Below, piece by piece: positions 16,994 through 26,595 of a DNA stretch of 32,372 nt. Origin of the DNA: Tepidanaerobacteraceae bacterium (GTDB lineage: Bacteria > Bacillota > Thermosediminibacteria > Thermosediminibacterales > Tepidanaerobacteraceae). The notes below the pieces were generated by a model, which saw only the letters and a program-made list of their open reading frames with translations, did not search any database and had not been told where the DNA came from. The position numbers and the translations under genes are program-made. Position 1 is the first letter of the stretch, and the number at the start of each line of letters is the position of its first letter. The DNA lies in assembly GCA_024655905.1 (NCBI GenBank), contig JANLFP010000016.1, positions 1 to 32,372 on the forward strand, given 5' to 3'.

Positions 16994-17326
16994 TTATACC
17001 AGCTCCATTACTACCATGGGAGATGAATCTCCCCTGCGCGGACCTATTTTTACGATGCGAACATACCCGCCTTTTCTTTCCTGATATTTTGGAGCAACTT
17101 TGTCGAAAAGATTTTTGACAGTGGTTTCATCCAGCACTTCCGCCAGCACCATTCGTCTTGCCGCTAAATCGTTCCGCTTCGCCAGTGTTATCATTTTTTC
17201 TGCAATCCTGCGGACTTCCTTTGCCCGGGTCTCCGTGGTAATTATTCTTCCGTGCTTAAAAAGCGATGTAACCATGTTTTTGAGCATCATTTTCCGGTGA
17301 CCGGTTGGTCTGCCCAGTTTTCTCAT
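16994..17326 (-). CDS. rplQ: 50S ribosomal protein L17
   Basis: L17 lines the base of the large subunit near the tunnel exit. From the ATG at 17326 ([14 protein letters not shown]) it is 110 residues, close to the usual 112-120. Its start follows AGGAGGG by seven bases; an in-frame start eight codons earlier lies over the Shine-Dalgarno region and is rejected. It is the last gene of the alpha-operon part, 13 bp after rpoA, and is followed immediately by the 69-bp repeats. Confidence 0.96.
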   Translation of the reverse strand: MRKLGRPTGHRKMMLKNMVTSLFKHGRIITTETRAKEVRRIAEKMITLAKRNDLAARRMVLAEVLDETTVKNLFDKVAPKYQERKGGYVRIVKIGPRRGDSSPMVVMELV

Positions 17327-17339
17327 CTTCTTGCCCTCC

Positions 17340-18290
17340 TTAACTGTCATCCGATTGTTTCAGCGCCAGATTGAACGCCGCCAGCTTTTCTTCCACTTCT
17401 TCCAGCGATTTTCTGCCCAGATTCCTGACCTTCATCATGTCTTCCGAGGACCTCTGAATGAGTTCCTGAATTGTATTTATACCGGCTCTTTTCAGGCAGT
17501 TGTAAGACCTCACCGATAGATCCAGTTCTTCTATGGGCATTTCCAGTATCTTTTCCCTGTCGTCCTTTTCCTTTTCCACAGGTATTTCAGGGCTTTTCAC
17601 TTTAGTCGTCAAGCCTACGAACAGGTTGAAGTGCTCTATCAGAATTTTCGCTGCAGCGCTCACGGCATCATCGGGTTTTATGGTGCCGTTGGTCCATACT
17701 TCAAGTGTCAGCTTGTCATAATCCGTCCGCTGCCCTACGCGCGTATGCTCCACCGAAAAGTTGACCTTATGCACGGGAGTGAATATGGAATCTATTGCAA
17801 TTACACCTATGGGCTGATTCGGCTTCTTGTTCCTGTCCGCAGTCACATAGCCCTTGCCCTTTTCCAGAGTCAGCTCCATGAACAATCTGCCGTCTTTATC
17901 CAGCGTGGCGATATGATGTTCCGGATTAACAATTTCCACATCCGCATCGGTGATTATATCCCCGGCTTTTACCTCGCATTCGCCGCTGGCCTCGATTCTC
18001 ATAAGCTTTGGTTCGTCGCTGTGCATCAGTATGGACAGGCCCTTGATATTCATGATGATTTCCGTGGTGTCTTCCACAACACCCGGAATCGTTGAAAATT
18101 CATGCTGTACCCCTTCTATTTTTATAGAAGTCACAGCAGCTCCAGGTAATGATGATAAAAGTACACGACGCATGGAGTTGCCAAGGGTTGTGCCGTAGCC
18201 TCTTTCCAACGGTTCAACGACTACTTTTCCGTAAGTTTCATCCTCGCTTACCTCTACCAACTCAATCCTCGGCTTTTCAATATCCATCAT
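17340..18290 (-). CDS. rpoA: DNA-directed RNA polymerase subunit alpha
   Basis: The alpha dimer starts RNA polymerase assembly. The 316-residue protein has an N-terminal dimerisation domain (about 1-230, with [20 protein letters not shown]), an acidic linker rich in E, K and D (about 232-245), and a C-terminal domain (about 250-316) with helix-hairpin-helix repeats ([36 protein letters not shown]) that contacts UP elements and activators. Two adjacent ATG codons (18290 and 18287) follow AGGAGGG by 11-14 bases. Located between rpsD and rplQ as in other Firmicutes. Confidence 0.98.
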   Translation of the reverse strand: MMDIEKPRIELVEVSEDETYGKVVVEPLERGYGTTLGNSMRRVLLSSLPGAAVTSIKIEGVQHEFSTIPGVVEDTTEIIMNIKGLSILMHSDEPKLMRIEASGECEVKAGDIITDADVEIVNPEHHIATLDKDGRLFMELTLEKGKGYVTADRNKKPNQPIGVIAIDSIFTPVHKVNFSVEHTRVGQRTDYDKLTLEVWTNGTIKPDDAVSAAAKILIEHFNLFVGLTTKVKSPEIPVEKEKDDREKILEMPIEELDLSVRSYNCLKRAGINTIQELIQRSSEDMMKVRNLGRKSLEEVEEKLAAFNLALKQSDDS

Positions 18291-18336
18291 CTAATGTGTT
18301 ACCCTCCTTAAATCATAAATTTTAGATGAGGGTCGA

Positions 18337-18963
18337 TTACTTGGAGTAAAGCTCTACAATTAGGTGCTCCTGAATCGGAACGTCGATGTCTTCGCGTTTG
18401 GGCAGGCTCACAACTTCTCCAGTCAATGTTTCAAAATTCACCGACAGCCATCCGGGCACGGCTTTTGCTGCCCCCGCTTCGGATATCTCTTTGAAAAGCG
18501 GTAGGCTTCTGCTTTTCTCTTTTATTGAAATTACATCTTTTTCCTTAACCTGATACGATGGTATGGTAACTCTCCTGCCGTTCACTTCCACATGGCCGTA
18601 TCTCACAATCTGTCTTGCCTGGGGTCTTGATGAGGCAAATCCCATCCTGTAAACAACATTGTCCAGGCGGGTTTCCAGCAATCTCAAAAGGTTTTCGCCT
18701 GTTACCCCTTTTTGATTGACGGCTTTATCGAAGTAATTCTTAAACTGTCTTTCCATAACTCCGTATATCCTTCTCGCCTTTTGCTTTTCCCTTAGCTGCA
18801 AACCGTATTCGGACAGTTTGCGCCTCATTTGACCGTGCTGGCCCGGAGCATAGCCTCGCCTGTCTATGGCGCATTTGGGCGAATAGCAGCGGTCTCCCTT
18901 GAGATACAGCTTCATACCCTCCCGGCGGCACAACCTGCATACGGCATCTTTATATCTAGCCAT
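18337..18963 (-). CDS. rpsD: 30S ribosomal protein S4, zinc-binding form
   Basis: S4 starts assembly of the 30S body and binds the 16S 5' domain. The 208-residue product begins [16 protein letters not shown] and keeps four zinc-type cysteines (C9, C12, C26, C31). An S4 RNA-binding domain follows at about 98-160 ([20 protein letters not shown]). The form encoded in the main superoperon next to rpoA and rpsK here retains the zinc site, unlike the Bacillus protein, which lacks it and is encoded elsewhere. ATG start. Confidence 0.97.
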   Translation of the reverse strand: MARYKDAVCRLCRREGMKLYLKGDRCYSPKCAIDRRGYAPGQHGQMRRKLSEYGLQLREKQKARRIYGVMERQFKNYFDKAVNQKGVTGENLLRLLETRLDNVVYRMGFASSRPQARQIVRYGHVEVNGRRVTIPSYQVKEKDVISIKEKSRSLPLFKEISEAGAAKAVPGWLSVNFETLTGEVVSLPKREDIDVPIQEHLIVELYSK

Positions 18964-18986
18964 TTACTTCTGCACCTCCTGTAATT

Positions 18987-19370
18987 TTATACGCGTCTTC
19001 TCTTGGGCGGTCTGCATCCGTTGTGCGGGATGGGTGTCACGTCCTTTATCATGTTGACTTCCAGACCTGCCGCCTGAAGGGACCTTATCGCAGCTTCCCG
19101 ACCGCCGCCGGGCCCCTTAACGAAAACTTCCACGGACCTTAAGCCGTAATCCAGTGCCTGCTTTGCGGCTGATTCCGCCGCCATTTGAGCCGCAAAGGGC
19201 GTCCCTTTCCGCGAGCCTTTGAATCCCACGGTTCCCGCGCTGGCCCAGGTCAGGGGCCTTCCGGCTTCGTCGGTAATGGTTACTATGGTATTGTTGAAAG
19301 TGGAATGTATATGAGCCGCACCCTTTTCCACACGCCTTTTATCCTTGCGTTTTTTAACTGCTTTTGGCAA
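18987..19370 (-). CDS. rpsK: 30S ribosomal protein S11
   Basis: S11 sits in the platform of the 30S subunit near the mRNA exit and E site. The 127-residue sequence contains [28 protein letters not shown] and the C-terminal [18 protein letters not shown], all diagnostic. The start appears to be TTG at 19370 with GGAGG ten bases upstream, giving the expected [12 protein letters not shown]-terminus after the initiator. Located 20 bp after rpsM. Confidence 0.97.
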   Translation of the reverse strand: MPKAVKKRKDKRRVEKGAAHIHSTFNNTIVTITDEAGRPLTWASAGTVGFKGSRKGTPFAAQMAAESAAKQALDYGLRSVEVFVKGPGGGREAAIRSLQAAGLEVNMIKDVTPIPHNGCRPPKRRRV

Positions 19371-19390
19371 TTTTTATTCACCTCCAGATG

Positions 19391-19762
19391 TTATTTGCTG
19401 CGCCTCACACCAACGGTCTTGGCTGGACCTTTTCTAGTCCTAGCGTTGGTGCGGGTCCTCTGCCCCCGTACGGGCAAACCCTTGCGGTGGCGTATTCCTC
19501 TGTAGGAACCTATTTCCACCAGCCTCTTAATATTCATTGCCACCTCTCTGCGCAAATCACCCTCGACCTTATAATTCTTTTCTATAATATCGCGCAGTCT
19601 TGTAATTTCCCTTTCGGCCAGATCCTTTACTCTCGTGTCCGGATTTACATCCGCCTCCATCAGAATCTGTCTGGATCTGCTGAGGCCGATGCCGTAGATG
19701 TATGTGAGGGCCACTTCCACACGTTTTTCTCTGGGAAGATCAACTCCGGCTATTCTAGCCAT
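19391..19762 (-). CDS. rpsM: 30S ribosomal protein S13
   Basis: S13 is in the 30S head, makes intersubunit bridges and contacts the P-site tRNA through its C-terminal tail. The 123-residue product opens [21 protein letters not shown], with the helix-two-turns-helix [15 protein letters not shown] and the tail [23 protein letters not shown] start with GGAGGTG upstream. It lies 19 bp downstream of rpmJ. Confidence 0.97.
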   Translation of the reverse strand: MARIAGVDLPREKRVEVALTYIYGIGLSRSRQILMEADVNPDTRVKDLAEREITRLRDIIEKNYKVEGDLRREVAMNIKRLVEIGSYRGIRHRKGLPVRGQRTRTNARTRKGPAKTVGVRRSK

Positions 19763-19781
19763 TATTCACACCTCCTTCTAC

Positions 19782-19895
19782 TTAGCCCTGTTTTTGCTTG
19801 TGCTTTGGATTTTCGCAGATGACCATAACCCTGCCTTTGCGCTTTATTATCTTGCACTTTTCGCATATTTTCTTCACCGAGGGTCTTACCTTCAT
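19782..19895 (-). CDS. rpmJ: 50S ribosomal protein L36, zinc-binding form
   Basis: A 37-residue protein beginning [15 protein letters not shown] and ending NPKHKQKQG. It carries the zinc ligands C11, C14, C27 and H32, so it is the C+ form. L36 stabilises the 23S rRNA near the GTPase-associated centre. ATG at 19895 follows AAAGGAGG by seven bases. It lies between infA and rpsM as in most bacteria, and is easily missed because of its size. No second, zinc-free L36 is in the window. Confidence 0.95.
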   Translation of the reverse strand: MKVRPSVKKICEKCKIIKRKGRVMVICENPKHKQKQG

Positions 19896-19919
19896 TGGGT
19901 TTCCTCCTTTTTTCCAATT

Positions 19920-20138
19920 CTATTTGAAGCGGTATTTGATGCGGCCTCGGGTTAGGTCATAAGGAGATAATTCAACGGTAACCCTGTCTCCGGGCAGAAT
20001 CCTGATATAGTTCATCCTGATTTTACCGGACACATGGGCCAGAATCTTATGACCGTTTTTCAATTCCACCCGAAACATTGCATTGGGAAGAGGTTCCAAT
20101 ACGGTTCCTTCAACCTCGATAACATCTTCCTTGGACAA
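19920..20138 (-). CDS. infA: Translation initiation factor IF-1
   Basis: IF-1 occupies the ribosomal A site during initiation. Starting at TTG 20138 the protein is exactly 72 residues (initiator then [20 protein letters not shown]), the invariant family length, with OB-fold landmarks [20 protein letters not shown] and [17 protein letters not shown] lies 11 bases upstream. The longer open frame to 20192 overlaps the preceding gene and has no support. The TTG start means automated callers may misplace the N-terminus. Confidence 0.96.
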   Translation of the reverse strand: MSKEDVIEVEGTVLEPLPNAMFRVELKNGHKILAHVSGKIRMNYIRILPGDRVTVELSPYDLTRGRIKYRFK

Positions 20139-20154
20139 GGTCGCATACGCCTCC

Positions 20155-20451
20155 TTAAACCTGACTGGATGTTTCATTTCCGCCCAAATCAACCAGTTCT
20201 TCCAGCGCCTTTTTTATTTCGTCGTTGAATATTTTCCTTTTATTCTTGAGCTTTTCCGCTATATAATCGGATTTTTTGTTCAGTACCCTGATGTGTTTAA
20301 TCTTCTTCTTCTTAGGGTTTTCCACTTTTCTTAAAGTGCCATCGGCTACATAAACGTAATTTTCATCCAGGATTTTTACCACTATCATAAAACGCCCTCT
20401 GTCGCGGCCGGCGCAGGATAAGACCAGCTGCCCAAGTGAAATTTCATGCAT
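20155..20451 (-). CDS. KOW-domain RNA-binding protein, L14e-like
   Basis: A 98-residue protein whose N-terminus ([21 protein letters not shown], then [19 protein letters not shown]) is a KOW/SH3-like fold related to the eukaryotic/archaeal ribosomal proteins L14e, L6e and L27e. The rest is a basic, helical, poorly conserved tail. Clostridia and some bacilli carry such a gene between map and infA; its role is unknown, presumably rRNA or ribosome binding. ATG start, 12 bp downstream of map. A link to translation is inferred from the fold and its fixed place in the ribosomal operon. Confidence 0.85.
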   Translation of the reverse strand: MHEISLGQLVLSCAGRDRGRFMIVVKILDENYVYVADGTLRKVENPKKKKIKHIRVLNKKSDYIAEKLKNKRKIFNDEIKKALEELVDLGGNETSSQV

Positions 20452-20463
20452 AAAAACACCTGC

Positions 20464-21210
20464 CTAAAGCATTGTTAATATTTCGGGTTCCGATTCTGTA
20501 ATCAAAACAGTGTTTTCATAATGGGCCGACAGACTCCCATCCTTTGTTACAACCGTCCAGCGATTTTTCAGAGTATAAACTTCGTATCCTCCGGCGTTTA
20601 CCATGGGTTCAATGGCCAGAGTCATCCCCGCCTTCAGTCTGGGCCCCCTGTGAGGCGGACCGAAGTTCGGTATTTGAGGGTCTTCATGCATTTTCCTGCC
20701 AATGCCGTGACCCACATAGTCCCTAACTACGGAATAGCCTCTTTTTTCCACGTAAGTCTGAATGGCATGAGATATATCCGATAGCCTGAAGTCCTGTTTT
20801 GCAAAAACCAGGCCCTGGAAAAAACTTTCTTTTGTAGTCTCGATTAAATCCACTGCCTTTTCGTCGGCGCTTCCCACTATGAAAGTCCTGGCTGCATCCC
20901 CGTTATATCCTTGAAAGGATGCTCCCACATCTATACTAATAATATCACCATCTTTCAGGACTCTTAATCCAGGAATTCCATGTACTACCTCCTCATTTAC
21001 CGAAGTGCAGATAGCAGCCGGAAATCCCCGGTATCCTTTAAAAGTGGGATATGCTCCTGAACTTTTTATGAAATCTTCCGCTATGCGGTCCAGTTCAGCC
21101 GTTGTAATCCCTGGTCTTATCGCCTTTTGTATCTTTTCAAGGGTCATCGCCACGATTTTTCCTGCTTTTTTCATGATATCTATCTCGCGGCGGGATTTCA
21201 ATATTATCAT
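20464..21210 (-). CDS. map: Methionine aminopeptidase, type I
   Basis: Removes the initiator methionine co-translationally. The 248-residue pita-bread enzyme has all five metal ligands: D94, D105, H168, E201 and E232, and the substrate-contact H77. There is no N-terminal zinc-finger/SH3 extension, so it is subtype Ia. The ATG overlaps the adk stop codon by four bases (ATGA), which implies coupled translation. Its operon partners adk and secY are the standard neighbours. Confidence 0.97.
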   Translation of the reverse strand: MIILKSRREIDIMKKAGKIVAMTLEKIQKAIRPGITTAELDRIAEDFIKSSGAYPTFKGYRGFPAAICTSVNEEVVHGIPGLRVLKDGDIISIDVGASFQGYNGDAARTFIVGSADEKAVDLIETTKESFFQGLVFAKQDFRLSDISHAIQTYVEKRGYSVVRDYVGHGIGRKMHEDPQIPNFGPPHRGPRLKAGMTLAIEPMVNAGGYEVYTLKNRWTVVTKDGSLSAHYENTVLITESEPEILTML

Positions 21211-21860
21211 TTTTCTTCCCCTCGTAACATGTCTACGATGCTTTTATGCACCTCGTCTATAGTTTTATCCCCATCAATGTCAATAAGCAGGCGGCGACTT
21301 TGATAAAATTCAATCAGCGGAGCGGTTTTTTGTTCGTATTCCTCCAGACGCTTTTTTACTGTTTCCAATTCGTCATCGGGCCTTATGACGAGTTCATTTC
21401 CGCAAGCATCGCACAATCCCGGCCTTCGGGGAGGATTATATTTCACATGGTAAGAAGCTCCGCAGGATTTGCAAACCCTTCGCCCGGTAAATCTTTCGAT
21501 AATGGCATCCCTACGCACCCGGATGTTTATAACCGCATCGATGCCCCTGGCTTTTTTTTGCAGAATCTGTTCGAGTCTTTCAGCCTGATATAAAGTTCTT
21601 GGAAATCCGTCCAATACAAATCCTGCATTGACATCCGGCTGATCCAGTCTTTCCTCAACAATGCCGATTACAATATCGTCCGGCACCAGCATGCCGGAAT
21701 CCATATATTCTTTTGCCTTTTTCCCCATGGGAGTGTTGTCCTGAACAGCCTTTCTAAAAATATCTCCGGTAGATATTTGAGGAATATGGAATTCTTCAGC
21801 TAGCTTTCTGGCCTGGGTCCCTTTTCCCGCTCCGGGGGGCCCGAGCATGATTATCCGCAC
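21207..21860 (-). CDS. adk: Adenylate kinase, zinc-binding LID form
   Basis: Interconverts AMP, ATP and ADP. From the GTG at 21860 ([16 protein letters not shown]) it has 217 residues, the usual long-form length. P-loop GPPGAGKGT is at 7-15, the NMP-binding region includes QISTGDIFR, and the LID contains four cysteines (C130, C133, C150, C153), giving the structural zinc site common in Gram-positive bacteria. AGGGG lies eight bases upstream of this GTG; an earlier GTG at 21869 lies inside the Shine-Dalgarno sequence. It starts 11 bp after secY. Confidence 0.96.
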   Translation of the reverse strand: MRIIMLGPPGAGKGTQARKLAEEFHIPQISTGDIFRKAVQDNTPMGKKAKEYMDSGMLVPDDIVIGIVEERLDQPDVNAGFVLDGFPRTLYQAERLEQILQKKARGIDAVINIRVRRDAIIERFTGRRVCKSCGASYHVKYNPPRRPGLCDACGNELVIRPDDELETVKKRLEEYEQKTAPLIEFYQSRRLLIDIDGDKTIDEVHKSIVDMLRGEEK

Positions 21861-21871
21861 TTTAATCACCC

Positions 21872-23128
21872 CTATTTAAGAAACCCTTGATAGTGCCGCA
21901 TCAGCATGTGCGCCTCAATCATCTTCATGGTTTCCAGGGCTACTCCCACCACAATCAGAAGCGCCGTGCCGCCAAAGTAGATATTCAAAGACGTCACGCC
22001 CGTTACGAAGTAAGGAAGCACGGCTATGATCGCCAGGAATATGGCCCCCACCAAAGTTATCCTGGTCATGATCCTGTTGAGATATTCCGCAGTTGGTCTT
22101 CCGGGCCTTATGCCGGGAATAAAACCGCCGTATTTCTTCATATTATCGGCCACTTCCGCAGGATTGAAAGTCACGGCTGTGTAAAAGTATGTGAAAAATA
22201 CAATGAGCAGAGCGTACAGGCTTGCATACAGCCATCCGCCCGGTTTGATGAAGGATGCTATGCTCACAGCTATTTTGCTGTTGGGGAAAAATCCTGCCAG
22301 AGTGCTCGGGAAAAGCAGTATGGACAGTGCAAAGATTACGGGGATTACTCCTGCTGCATTTACTTTAATGGGTATATGGGTGGATTGCCCGCCGTAAACC
22401 CTTCTGCCCACCACTCTTTTTGCATATTGCACCGGCACCCGGCGCTCGGCCTGCTGCACCGCTATTACGCCCACTATCACCGCCAGTGCAAATACTGCGA
22501 AAATAATAACGGTGAAAATATTGGTAGTCCCCACCTTCAGCAACGTGTAAAGCTGATAGCCGCCGCTGGGCAATCTCGAAACGATACCGGCAAAAATCAG
22601 CAGGGAAATGCCGTTGCCGATTCCCTTATCCGTTATTTGCTCGCCCAGCCACATCAAAAATGCCGTGCCTGCTGTCAGGCTTATCACCACGATGGCGCTG
22701 CCTACAAAGCCGGGATGCTTCATGGCGGACCTGAATCCTATTGAAAGGCCCACAGCCTGAATGAGAGCCAGAATAACGGTGCCGTAGCGCGTATATTGAG
22801 CCAGGACCTTTCTGCCCGCCTCTCCTTCCTTCGCCATTTCTTCCCATTTTGGAATTACTATTGTCAGCAATTGAACTATAATCGAGGAGTTTATATACGG
22901 GGTTATGCTCATGGCAAATACCGAAAACTGCTTGAACGCACCGCCGGATATAATGTCGAAGAAGCCCAGCAGAGCTCCCTTTTCAATCATTGCCTTTACT
23001 GCAGCAGGGTCCATCCCCGGTACCGGGACAAAGGCTCCCACTCTGAATATTATCAGCATAAGCACCGTAAACTGAATCCTTTTTCTCAGGTCCGGTATCT
23101 TCCATGCATTCCTCAAAGCCTCCAGCAT
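21872..23128 (-). CDS. secY: Preprotein translocase subunit SecY
   Basis: The protein-conducting channel of the Sec system, in the cytoplasmic membrane. The 418-residue sequence has ten hydrophobic segments, the plug region after TM1 (VPVPGMDPAA and following), the SecY signature ISGGAFKQFSVFAMSITPYI and the cytoplasmic loop QQAERRVPVQYAKR. The C-terminal tail MIEAHMLMRHYQGFLK is typical. The ATG lies one base after the rplO stop, and its ribosome-binding site is inside rplO. Confidence 0.98.
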   Translation of the reverse strand: MLEALRNAWKIPDLRKRIQFTVLMLIIFRVGAFVPVPGMDPAAVKAMIEKGALLGFFDIISGGAFKQFSVFAMSITPYINSSIIVQLLTIVIPKWEEMAKEGEAGRKVLAQYTRYGTVILALIQAVGLSIGFRSAMKHPGFVGSAIVVISLTAGTAFLMWLGEQITDKGIGNGISLLIFAGIVSRLPSGGYQLYTLLKVGTTNIFTVIIFAVFALAVIVGVIAVQQAERRVPVQYAKRVVGRRVYGGQSTHIPIKVNAAGVIPVIFALSILLFPSTLAGFFPNSKIAVSIASFIKPGGWLYASLYALLIVFFTYFYTAVTFNPAEVADNMKKYGGFIPGIRPGRPTAEYLNRIMTRITLVGAIFLAIIAVLPYFVTGVTSLNIYFGGTALLIVVGVALETMKMIEAHMLMRHYQGFLK

Positions 23129-23129
23129 A

Positions 23130-23570
23130 TCAGATCACCTCTGCCTTTCCACCGGCAGATTCTATCTTTTCTTTTGCCGACTTTGAAAATGCATGGGCTT
23201 TAACATCGACTTTAACTTTCAAATCCCCGTTTCCCAGGATTTTTACCCCGTCCTTTATTTTTTTCAAGATGCCGCTCTGAATCAAAAGTTCGGGAGTAAC
23301 ACTTGTATTTTCCTCAAACCTATTCAATGCTTCTATATTGACGAGAGCATATTCCTTCTTGAATATATTCGTAAAACCGCGCTTGGGAATGCGCCTGTAT
23401 AGCGGCATCTGACCACCCTCAAAGCCCGGCCTTACTCCCCCACCGCTGCGGGCATTTTGACCTTTGTGGCCACGCGTGGAAGTTTTTCCATGACCTGAGC
23501 CTATTCCCCGGCCTACCCGTTTGGCCTTTTTGGTGGAACCGTCGGCAGGAAAGAGCTCGTGTAATCTCAT
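23130..23570 (-). CDS. rplO: 50S ribosomal protein L15
   Basis: L15 is a late-assembling 23S-binding protein with a long basic N-terminal arm. The 146-residue product begins [20 protein letters not shown] and has the glycine-rich arm [19 protein letters not shown] and the RIPKRGF motif. ATG at 23570 behind GGAGGTG. It follows rpsE after only 28 bp; in most bacteria rpmD (L30) sits between these genes, and it is not here. Confidence 0.97.
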   Translation of the reverse strand: MRLHELFPADGSTKKAKRVGRGIGSGHGKTSTRGHKGQNARSGGGVRPGFEGGQMPLYRRIPKRGFTNIFKKEYALVNIEALNRFEENTSVTPELLIQSGILKKIKDGVKILGNGDLKVKVDVKAHAFSKSAKEKIESAGGKAEVI

Positions 23571-23598
23571 CAGGTTGCACCTCCTCTTTTAGAATTTA

Positions 23599-24099
23599 TT
23601 ATCCTAGAAGCTCCTCAACGCTTTTATTCCTGAGCCTCGCCACTTCTTCGGCTCTCTTCATCTGTTTCAACGCTTCCATAGTGGCATTAATCATATTTCT
23701 GGAATTGGCGGAACCCAGAGACTTGCTCACCACATTTTTAATTCCGGCCAGTTCCATGACCGCTCTGACCGGTCCTCCCGCGATGACTCCTGTTCCTTCC
23801 ACTGCTGGTTTTATGAGAACCTTTCCGGCTCCGAATACGCCAAGACTTTCATGGGGAACCGTTCCATTCACCAGAGGAACTTCTATGAGGTTTTTCTTGG
23901 CATCTTCTATGGCTTTGCGCACCGCTTCGGGTATTTCCAAAGCCTTGCCTGTTCCAACACCGACCTTGCCGTTTCTATTGCCGACAACTACAAGCACTGC
24001 AAATCTGAAATTCTTTCCGCCCTTCACAACTTTGGCCACTCTGTTTATGGAAACAACCTTTTCCTCATATTCCTGTGCTTCCATGCTTTTGCGCTGCAA
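23599..24099 (-). CDS. rpsE: 30S ribosomal protein S5
   Basis: S5 helps with mRNA unwinding and decoding accuracy. From TTG at 24099 the product is 166 residues ([20 protein letters not shown]), with the double-stranded RNA-binding N-terminal domain ([20 protein letters not shown]) and the conserved [18 protein letters not shown] and [14 protein letters not shown] segments. GGAGG lies eight bases before this TTG. The reading frame is open well into rplR, but that extension has no ribosome-binding site and is not homologous to S5. Confidence 0.95.
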   Translation of the reverse strand: MQRKSMEAQEYEEKVVSINRVAKVVKGGKNFRFAVLVVVGNRNGKVGVGTGKALEIPEAVRKAIEDAKKNLIEVPLVNGTVPHESLGVFGAGKVLIKPAVEGTGVIAGGPVRAVMELAGIKNVVSKSLGSANSRNMINATMEALKQMKRAEEVARLRNKSVEELLG

Positions 24100-24115
24100 T
24101 AACTTCGCCTCCCTT

Positions 24116-24481
24116 CTAAAATTCCAGTCCCGCTTCCCTGGCAGCATCCGCCAGAGCTTTGATTCTGCCGTGATACAAATATCCGCCTCTGTCAAAGGCT
24201 ACCTGTTTGATTCCTTTTTCTGCTGCTTTTTTCGCAATCAGCTCGCCGACCTTTTTAGCCGATTCGATATTGCATCCCGTCACGACATCCCTTATGGCTG
24301 GGTCCTGAGTAGATGCGGCTGCCAGGGTTGTGCCCGTTTCATCATTTATAATCTGCGCATAAATGTGTTTTAAACTTTTGAATACATTCAGCCTTGGTCT
24401 TTCCTGGGTGCCGAATATCTTCTTGCGGACCCTATCATGTCTTCTTTGCCTGGAAATTTTTCGGGATTCTTTAATTATCAT
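24116..24481 (-). CDS. rplR: 50S ribosomal protein L18
   Basis: L18 binds 5S rRNA with L5. The 121-residue sequence has a basic N-terminus ([20 protein letters not shown]), [21 protein letters not shown] and the C-terminal [29 protein letters not shown] start at 24481, 20 bp after rplF. Confidence 0.97.
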   Translation of the reverse strand: MIIKESRKISRQRRHDRVRKKIFGTQERPRLNVFKSLKHIYAQIINDETGTTLAAASTQDPAIRDVVTGCNIESAKKVGELIAKKAAEKGIKQVAFDRGGYLYHGRIKALADAAREAGLEF

Positions 24482-24501
24482 CTAGTATCCCTCCCTTAGC
24501 C

Positions 24502-25041
24502 TTATTTAGCTCCGGTCTTGCCTACTTTGCGTCTTACCACTTCATCTTCGTATCTAATTCCTTTGCCCTTGTATGGTTCGGGTTCCCTCACTTTTCTTAT
24601 GTTAGCCGCTATCTGCCCCACCAGTTCCTTATCCACGCCTTTTACCGAAATCCTGTTGGGGGCCGGAACTTCAAATTCTATGCCCTGGGGTGGTTCTATT
24701 TCTACCGGATGTGAATATCCGACCGTCAGCACCAGCTTGTTTCCCTGCTTTGCCGCCCTGTAGCCTACACCTTCAAGAGCAAGTTTTTTCTCATATCCGA
24801 CTGTAACTCCGTTTACCATGTTGTGTATCAAAGTTCTGGTCAGTCCGTGCAAAGCCCTGTGCATATTGTCATCCGATGGCCTCTCGACTATAATCTGAGA
24901 GTCTTCGCATTTTATATTCATATCTTTATGAAATTCACGGCTTATGCTGCCTTTGGGACCTTTCACCGCAACGGTGTTCCCCTGGACCTTAACTTCCACT
25001 CCCTGGGGAATTTTAACCGGCAGTTTACCGATTCTGGACAT
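24502..25041 (-). CDS. rplF: 50S ribosomal protein L6
   Basis: L6 lies near the factor-binding site of the 50S subunit. From the ATG at 25041 ([17 protein letters not shown]) it is 179 residues, with two tandem alpha/beta domains and the C-terminal signature [25 protein letters not shown] lies eight bases upstream; the nine-codon upstream extension overlaps rpsH and is rejected. Confidence 0.97.
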   Translation of the reverse strand: MSRIGKLPVKIPQGVEVKVQGNTVAVKGPKGSISREFHKDMNIKCEDSQIIVERPSDDNMHRALHGLTRTLIHNMVNGVTVGYEKKLALEGVGYRAAKQGNKLVLTVGYSHPVEIEPPQGIEFEVPAPNRISVKGVDKELVGQIAANIRKVREPEPYKGKGIRYEDEVVRRKVGKTGAK

Positions 25042-25061
25042 TCGCTGCACCTCCCTGTTTT

Positions 25062-25460
25062 CTACCATACATAACAGATTACCTCTCCGCCCACCTGTTC
25101 TTTTCTTGCCTGCTTATCGGTCATAATGCCCTTGGATGTGGAGAGAATTACGGTACCCAGACCCCCCATGACTCTTGGGATATTGTCTTTTTTTGCATAT
25201 ATCCTCAGGCCGGGCTTTGAAATTCTTTTTATTCCGGATATTACCTTTTTCTTATTGGGACCGTACTTAAGGTAAACCTTTATCATTCCCTGCTTTGAAT
25301 CATCGATGATTTCGAAATCCTGAATATAACCCTCGTCCTTGAGCGTCTGAACAATAGCCTTCTTTATATTCGAGCAGGGAATCTCCACTGTCGGATGACC
25401 TGCATCGTTGGCATTCCTTATACGGGTCAGCATATCTGCGATTACATCCGTCATAGCCAA
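25062..25460 (-). CDS. rpsH: 30S ribosomal protein S8
   Basis: S8 is a primary 16S-binding protein and, in E. coli, the translational repressor of the spc operon. The 132-residue sequence shows [14 protein letters not shown] and the C-terminal [21 protein letters not shown]. The best-spaced start is TTG at 25460 (nine bases after GGAGG), giving MAMTDVIAD; the ATG at 25454 is 15 bases away. I saw no obvious S8-binding structure upstream of rplE. Confidence 0.96.
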   Translation of the reverse strand: MAMTDVIADMLTRIRNANDAGHPTVEIPCSNIKKAIVQTLKDEGYIQDFEIIDDSKQGMIKVYLKYGPNKKKVISGIKRISKPGLRIYAKKDNIPRVMGGLGTVILSTSKGIMTDKQARKEQVGGEVICYVW

Positions 25461-25492
25461 TTGAGCTTGCCTCCCTTCATTTACTGTATCGC

Positions 25493-25678
25493 TTACCAGC
25501 TTGCTTTCTTTACTCCCGGTATTTGCCCAAGATGGGCCAGCTCTCTAAAACATATACGGCATACGCCAAATTTTCTCAGGTAAGCATGAGGTCTGCCGCA
25601 TATTTTGCACCTATTGTACTTCCTCGTTGAAAACTTCGGAGTCCTCTTCTGCTTGGCAATAAGCGACTTTTTAGCCAC
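25493..25678 (-). CDS. rpsN: 30S ribosomal protein S14, zinc-dependent (type Z)
   Basis: The 61-residue S14 type Z carries the zinc knuckles C24-x2-C27 and C40-x2-C43. The start is GTG at 25678 ([16 protein letters not shown] after the initiator) with GGAGGG upstream; a longer in-frame start at 25696 lies over the Shine-Dalgarno sequence. Short C+ S14 is the version usual in clostridia. Located between rplE and rpsH. Confidence 0.96.
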   Translation of the reverse strand: MAKKSLIAKQKRTPKFSTRKYNRCKICGRPHAYLRKFGVCRICFRELAHLGQIPGVKKASW

Positions 25679-25696
25679 TCCATTCCCTCCTTCCAA

Positions 25697-26236
25697 TTAA
25701 GACCCAAAGGGCATTCCAAGATTTTTCAACAACTCCCGCGCTTCTTCATCGGTCTTTGCCGTTGTCACTATGGTGATATCCATTCCTCTGACCCTGTCAA
25801 TCTTGTCGTAATCTATCTCCGGAAAAATCAATTGTTCCTTTATCCCCAGCGTATAGTTGCCCCTGCCGTCAAAAGCATCCGGCGAAACCCCTTTGAAATC
25901 CCTTACTCTGGGAAGATTGATATTGAAAAGCTTATCCAAAAAATCATACATTTTCTCGGCTCTTAGGGTCACTTTGGCTCCGATGGACATGCCTTTGCGC
26001 AGTTTGAAAGCGGCAATGGACTTTTTTGCCTTTGTGACCACCGGCCTCTGGCCGGTAATTACTGCCAGATCATTCGTGGCCGATTCTATTGCTTTTGAGT
26101 TTTCCCTGGCATCGCTTATGCCCATATTTATTACCACTTTTTCCAGTCTCGGAACCTGCATTATATTTTTATAATTGAATTTCTTTATTAAAGCCGGAAT
26201 CACTTCTTTTTCGTATTTTTGCTTTAATCTGGACAA
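25697..26236 (-). CDS. rplE: 50S ribosomal protein L5
   Basis: L5 binds 5S rRNA and contacts the P-site tRNA and the 30S head. The 179-residue product has [20 protein letters not shown] at its start, then [13 protein letters not shown], and [20 protein letters not shown]. The start is TTG at 26236 with GGAGG seven bases upstream. Next in order after rplX. Confidence 0.96.
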   Translation of the reverse strand: MSRLKQKYEKEVIPALIKKFNYKNIMQVPRLEKVVINMGISDARENSKAIESATNDLAVITGQRPVVTKAKKSIAAFKLRKGMSIGAKVTLRAEKMYDFLDKLFNINLPRVRDFKGVSPDAFDGRGNYTLGIKEQLIFPEIDYDKIDRVRGMDITIVTTAKTDEEARELLKNLGMPFGS

Positions 26237-26257
26237 TTGCCTGCCTCCTTTCTCCGG

Positions 26258-26581
26258 TTATTTATCCAGAACTTCCCCGCACTTTTTGCATACCCGGACC
26301 TTTGTACCGTCAGACAGCACGGAATGACCCACCCGTGTGGCGCTCTGACATTTGCTGCATACCGGCATTAGCTTGGAGGTATAGATGGGCAGTTCCTTGT
26401 GTATTATGCCGCCCTGCGGCAGCTTTGCCGAGGGTCTTCTATGCATCGTTGCCATGTTCACACCTTCTACAATAGCCTTGCCTTCGGCGGGTATGACTTT
26501 TATTATTTTCCCTTTTTTGCCCTTGTCTTTTCCGGAAATTACCTTAACAACATCTCCCTTTTTCACATGGACCTTTGCCAA
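26258..26581 (-). CDS. rplX: 50S ribosomal protein L24 with C-terminal zinc ribbon
   Basis: L24 is an assembly-initiating protein of the 50S subunit. A KOW motif lies at the N-terminus (KKGDVVKVISGKDKGKKGKI). The C-terminal third has two CxxC pairs (C75/C78 and C98/C101), a zinc ribbon found in many Gram-positive L24 proteins. I place the start at TTG 26581 (eight bases after GGAGG, 107 residues). A TTG at 26584 and a GTG at 26590 are alternatives, the latter abutting the Shine-Dalgarno sequence. Confidence 0.93.
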   Translation of the reverse strand: MAKVHVKKGDVVKVISGKDKGKKGKIIKVIPAEGKAIVEGVNMATMHRRPSAKLPQGGIIHKELPIYTSKLMPVCSKCQSATRVGHSVLSDGTKVRVCKKCGEVLDK

Positions 26582-26595
26582 CAAACCCACCTCCT

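Noticed and set aside
16688-17118. Repetitive reading frames on both strands across the 69-bp repeats
   Set aside because: They exist only because 69 is a multiple of three. There is no ribosome-binding context, no family resemblance, and the plus-strand one runs into rplQ antisense.
21887-22744. 285-codon open frame antisense to secY
   Set aside because: Low-complexity, histidine- and tyrosine-rich translation typical of the complement of a membrane-protein gene; secY itself is unmistakable.
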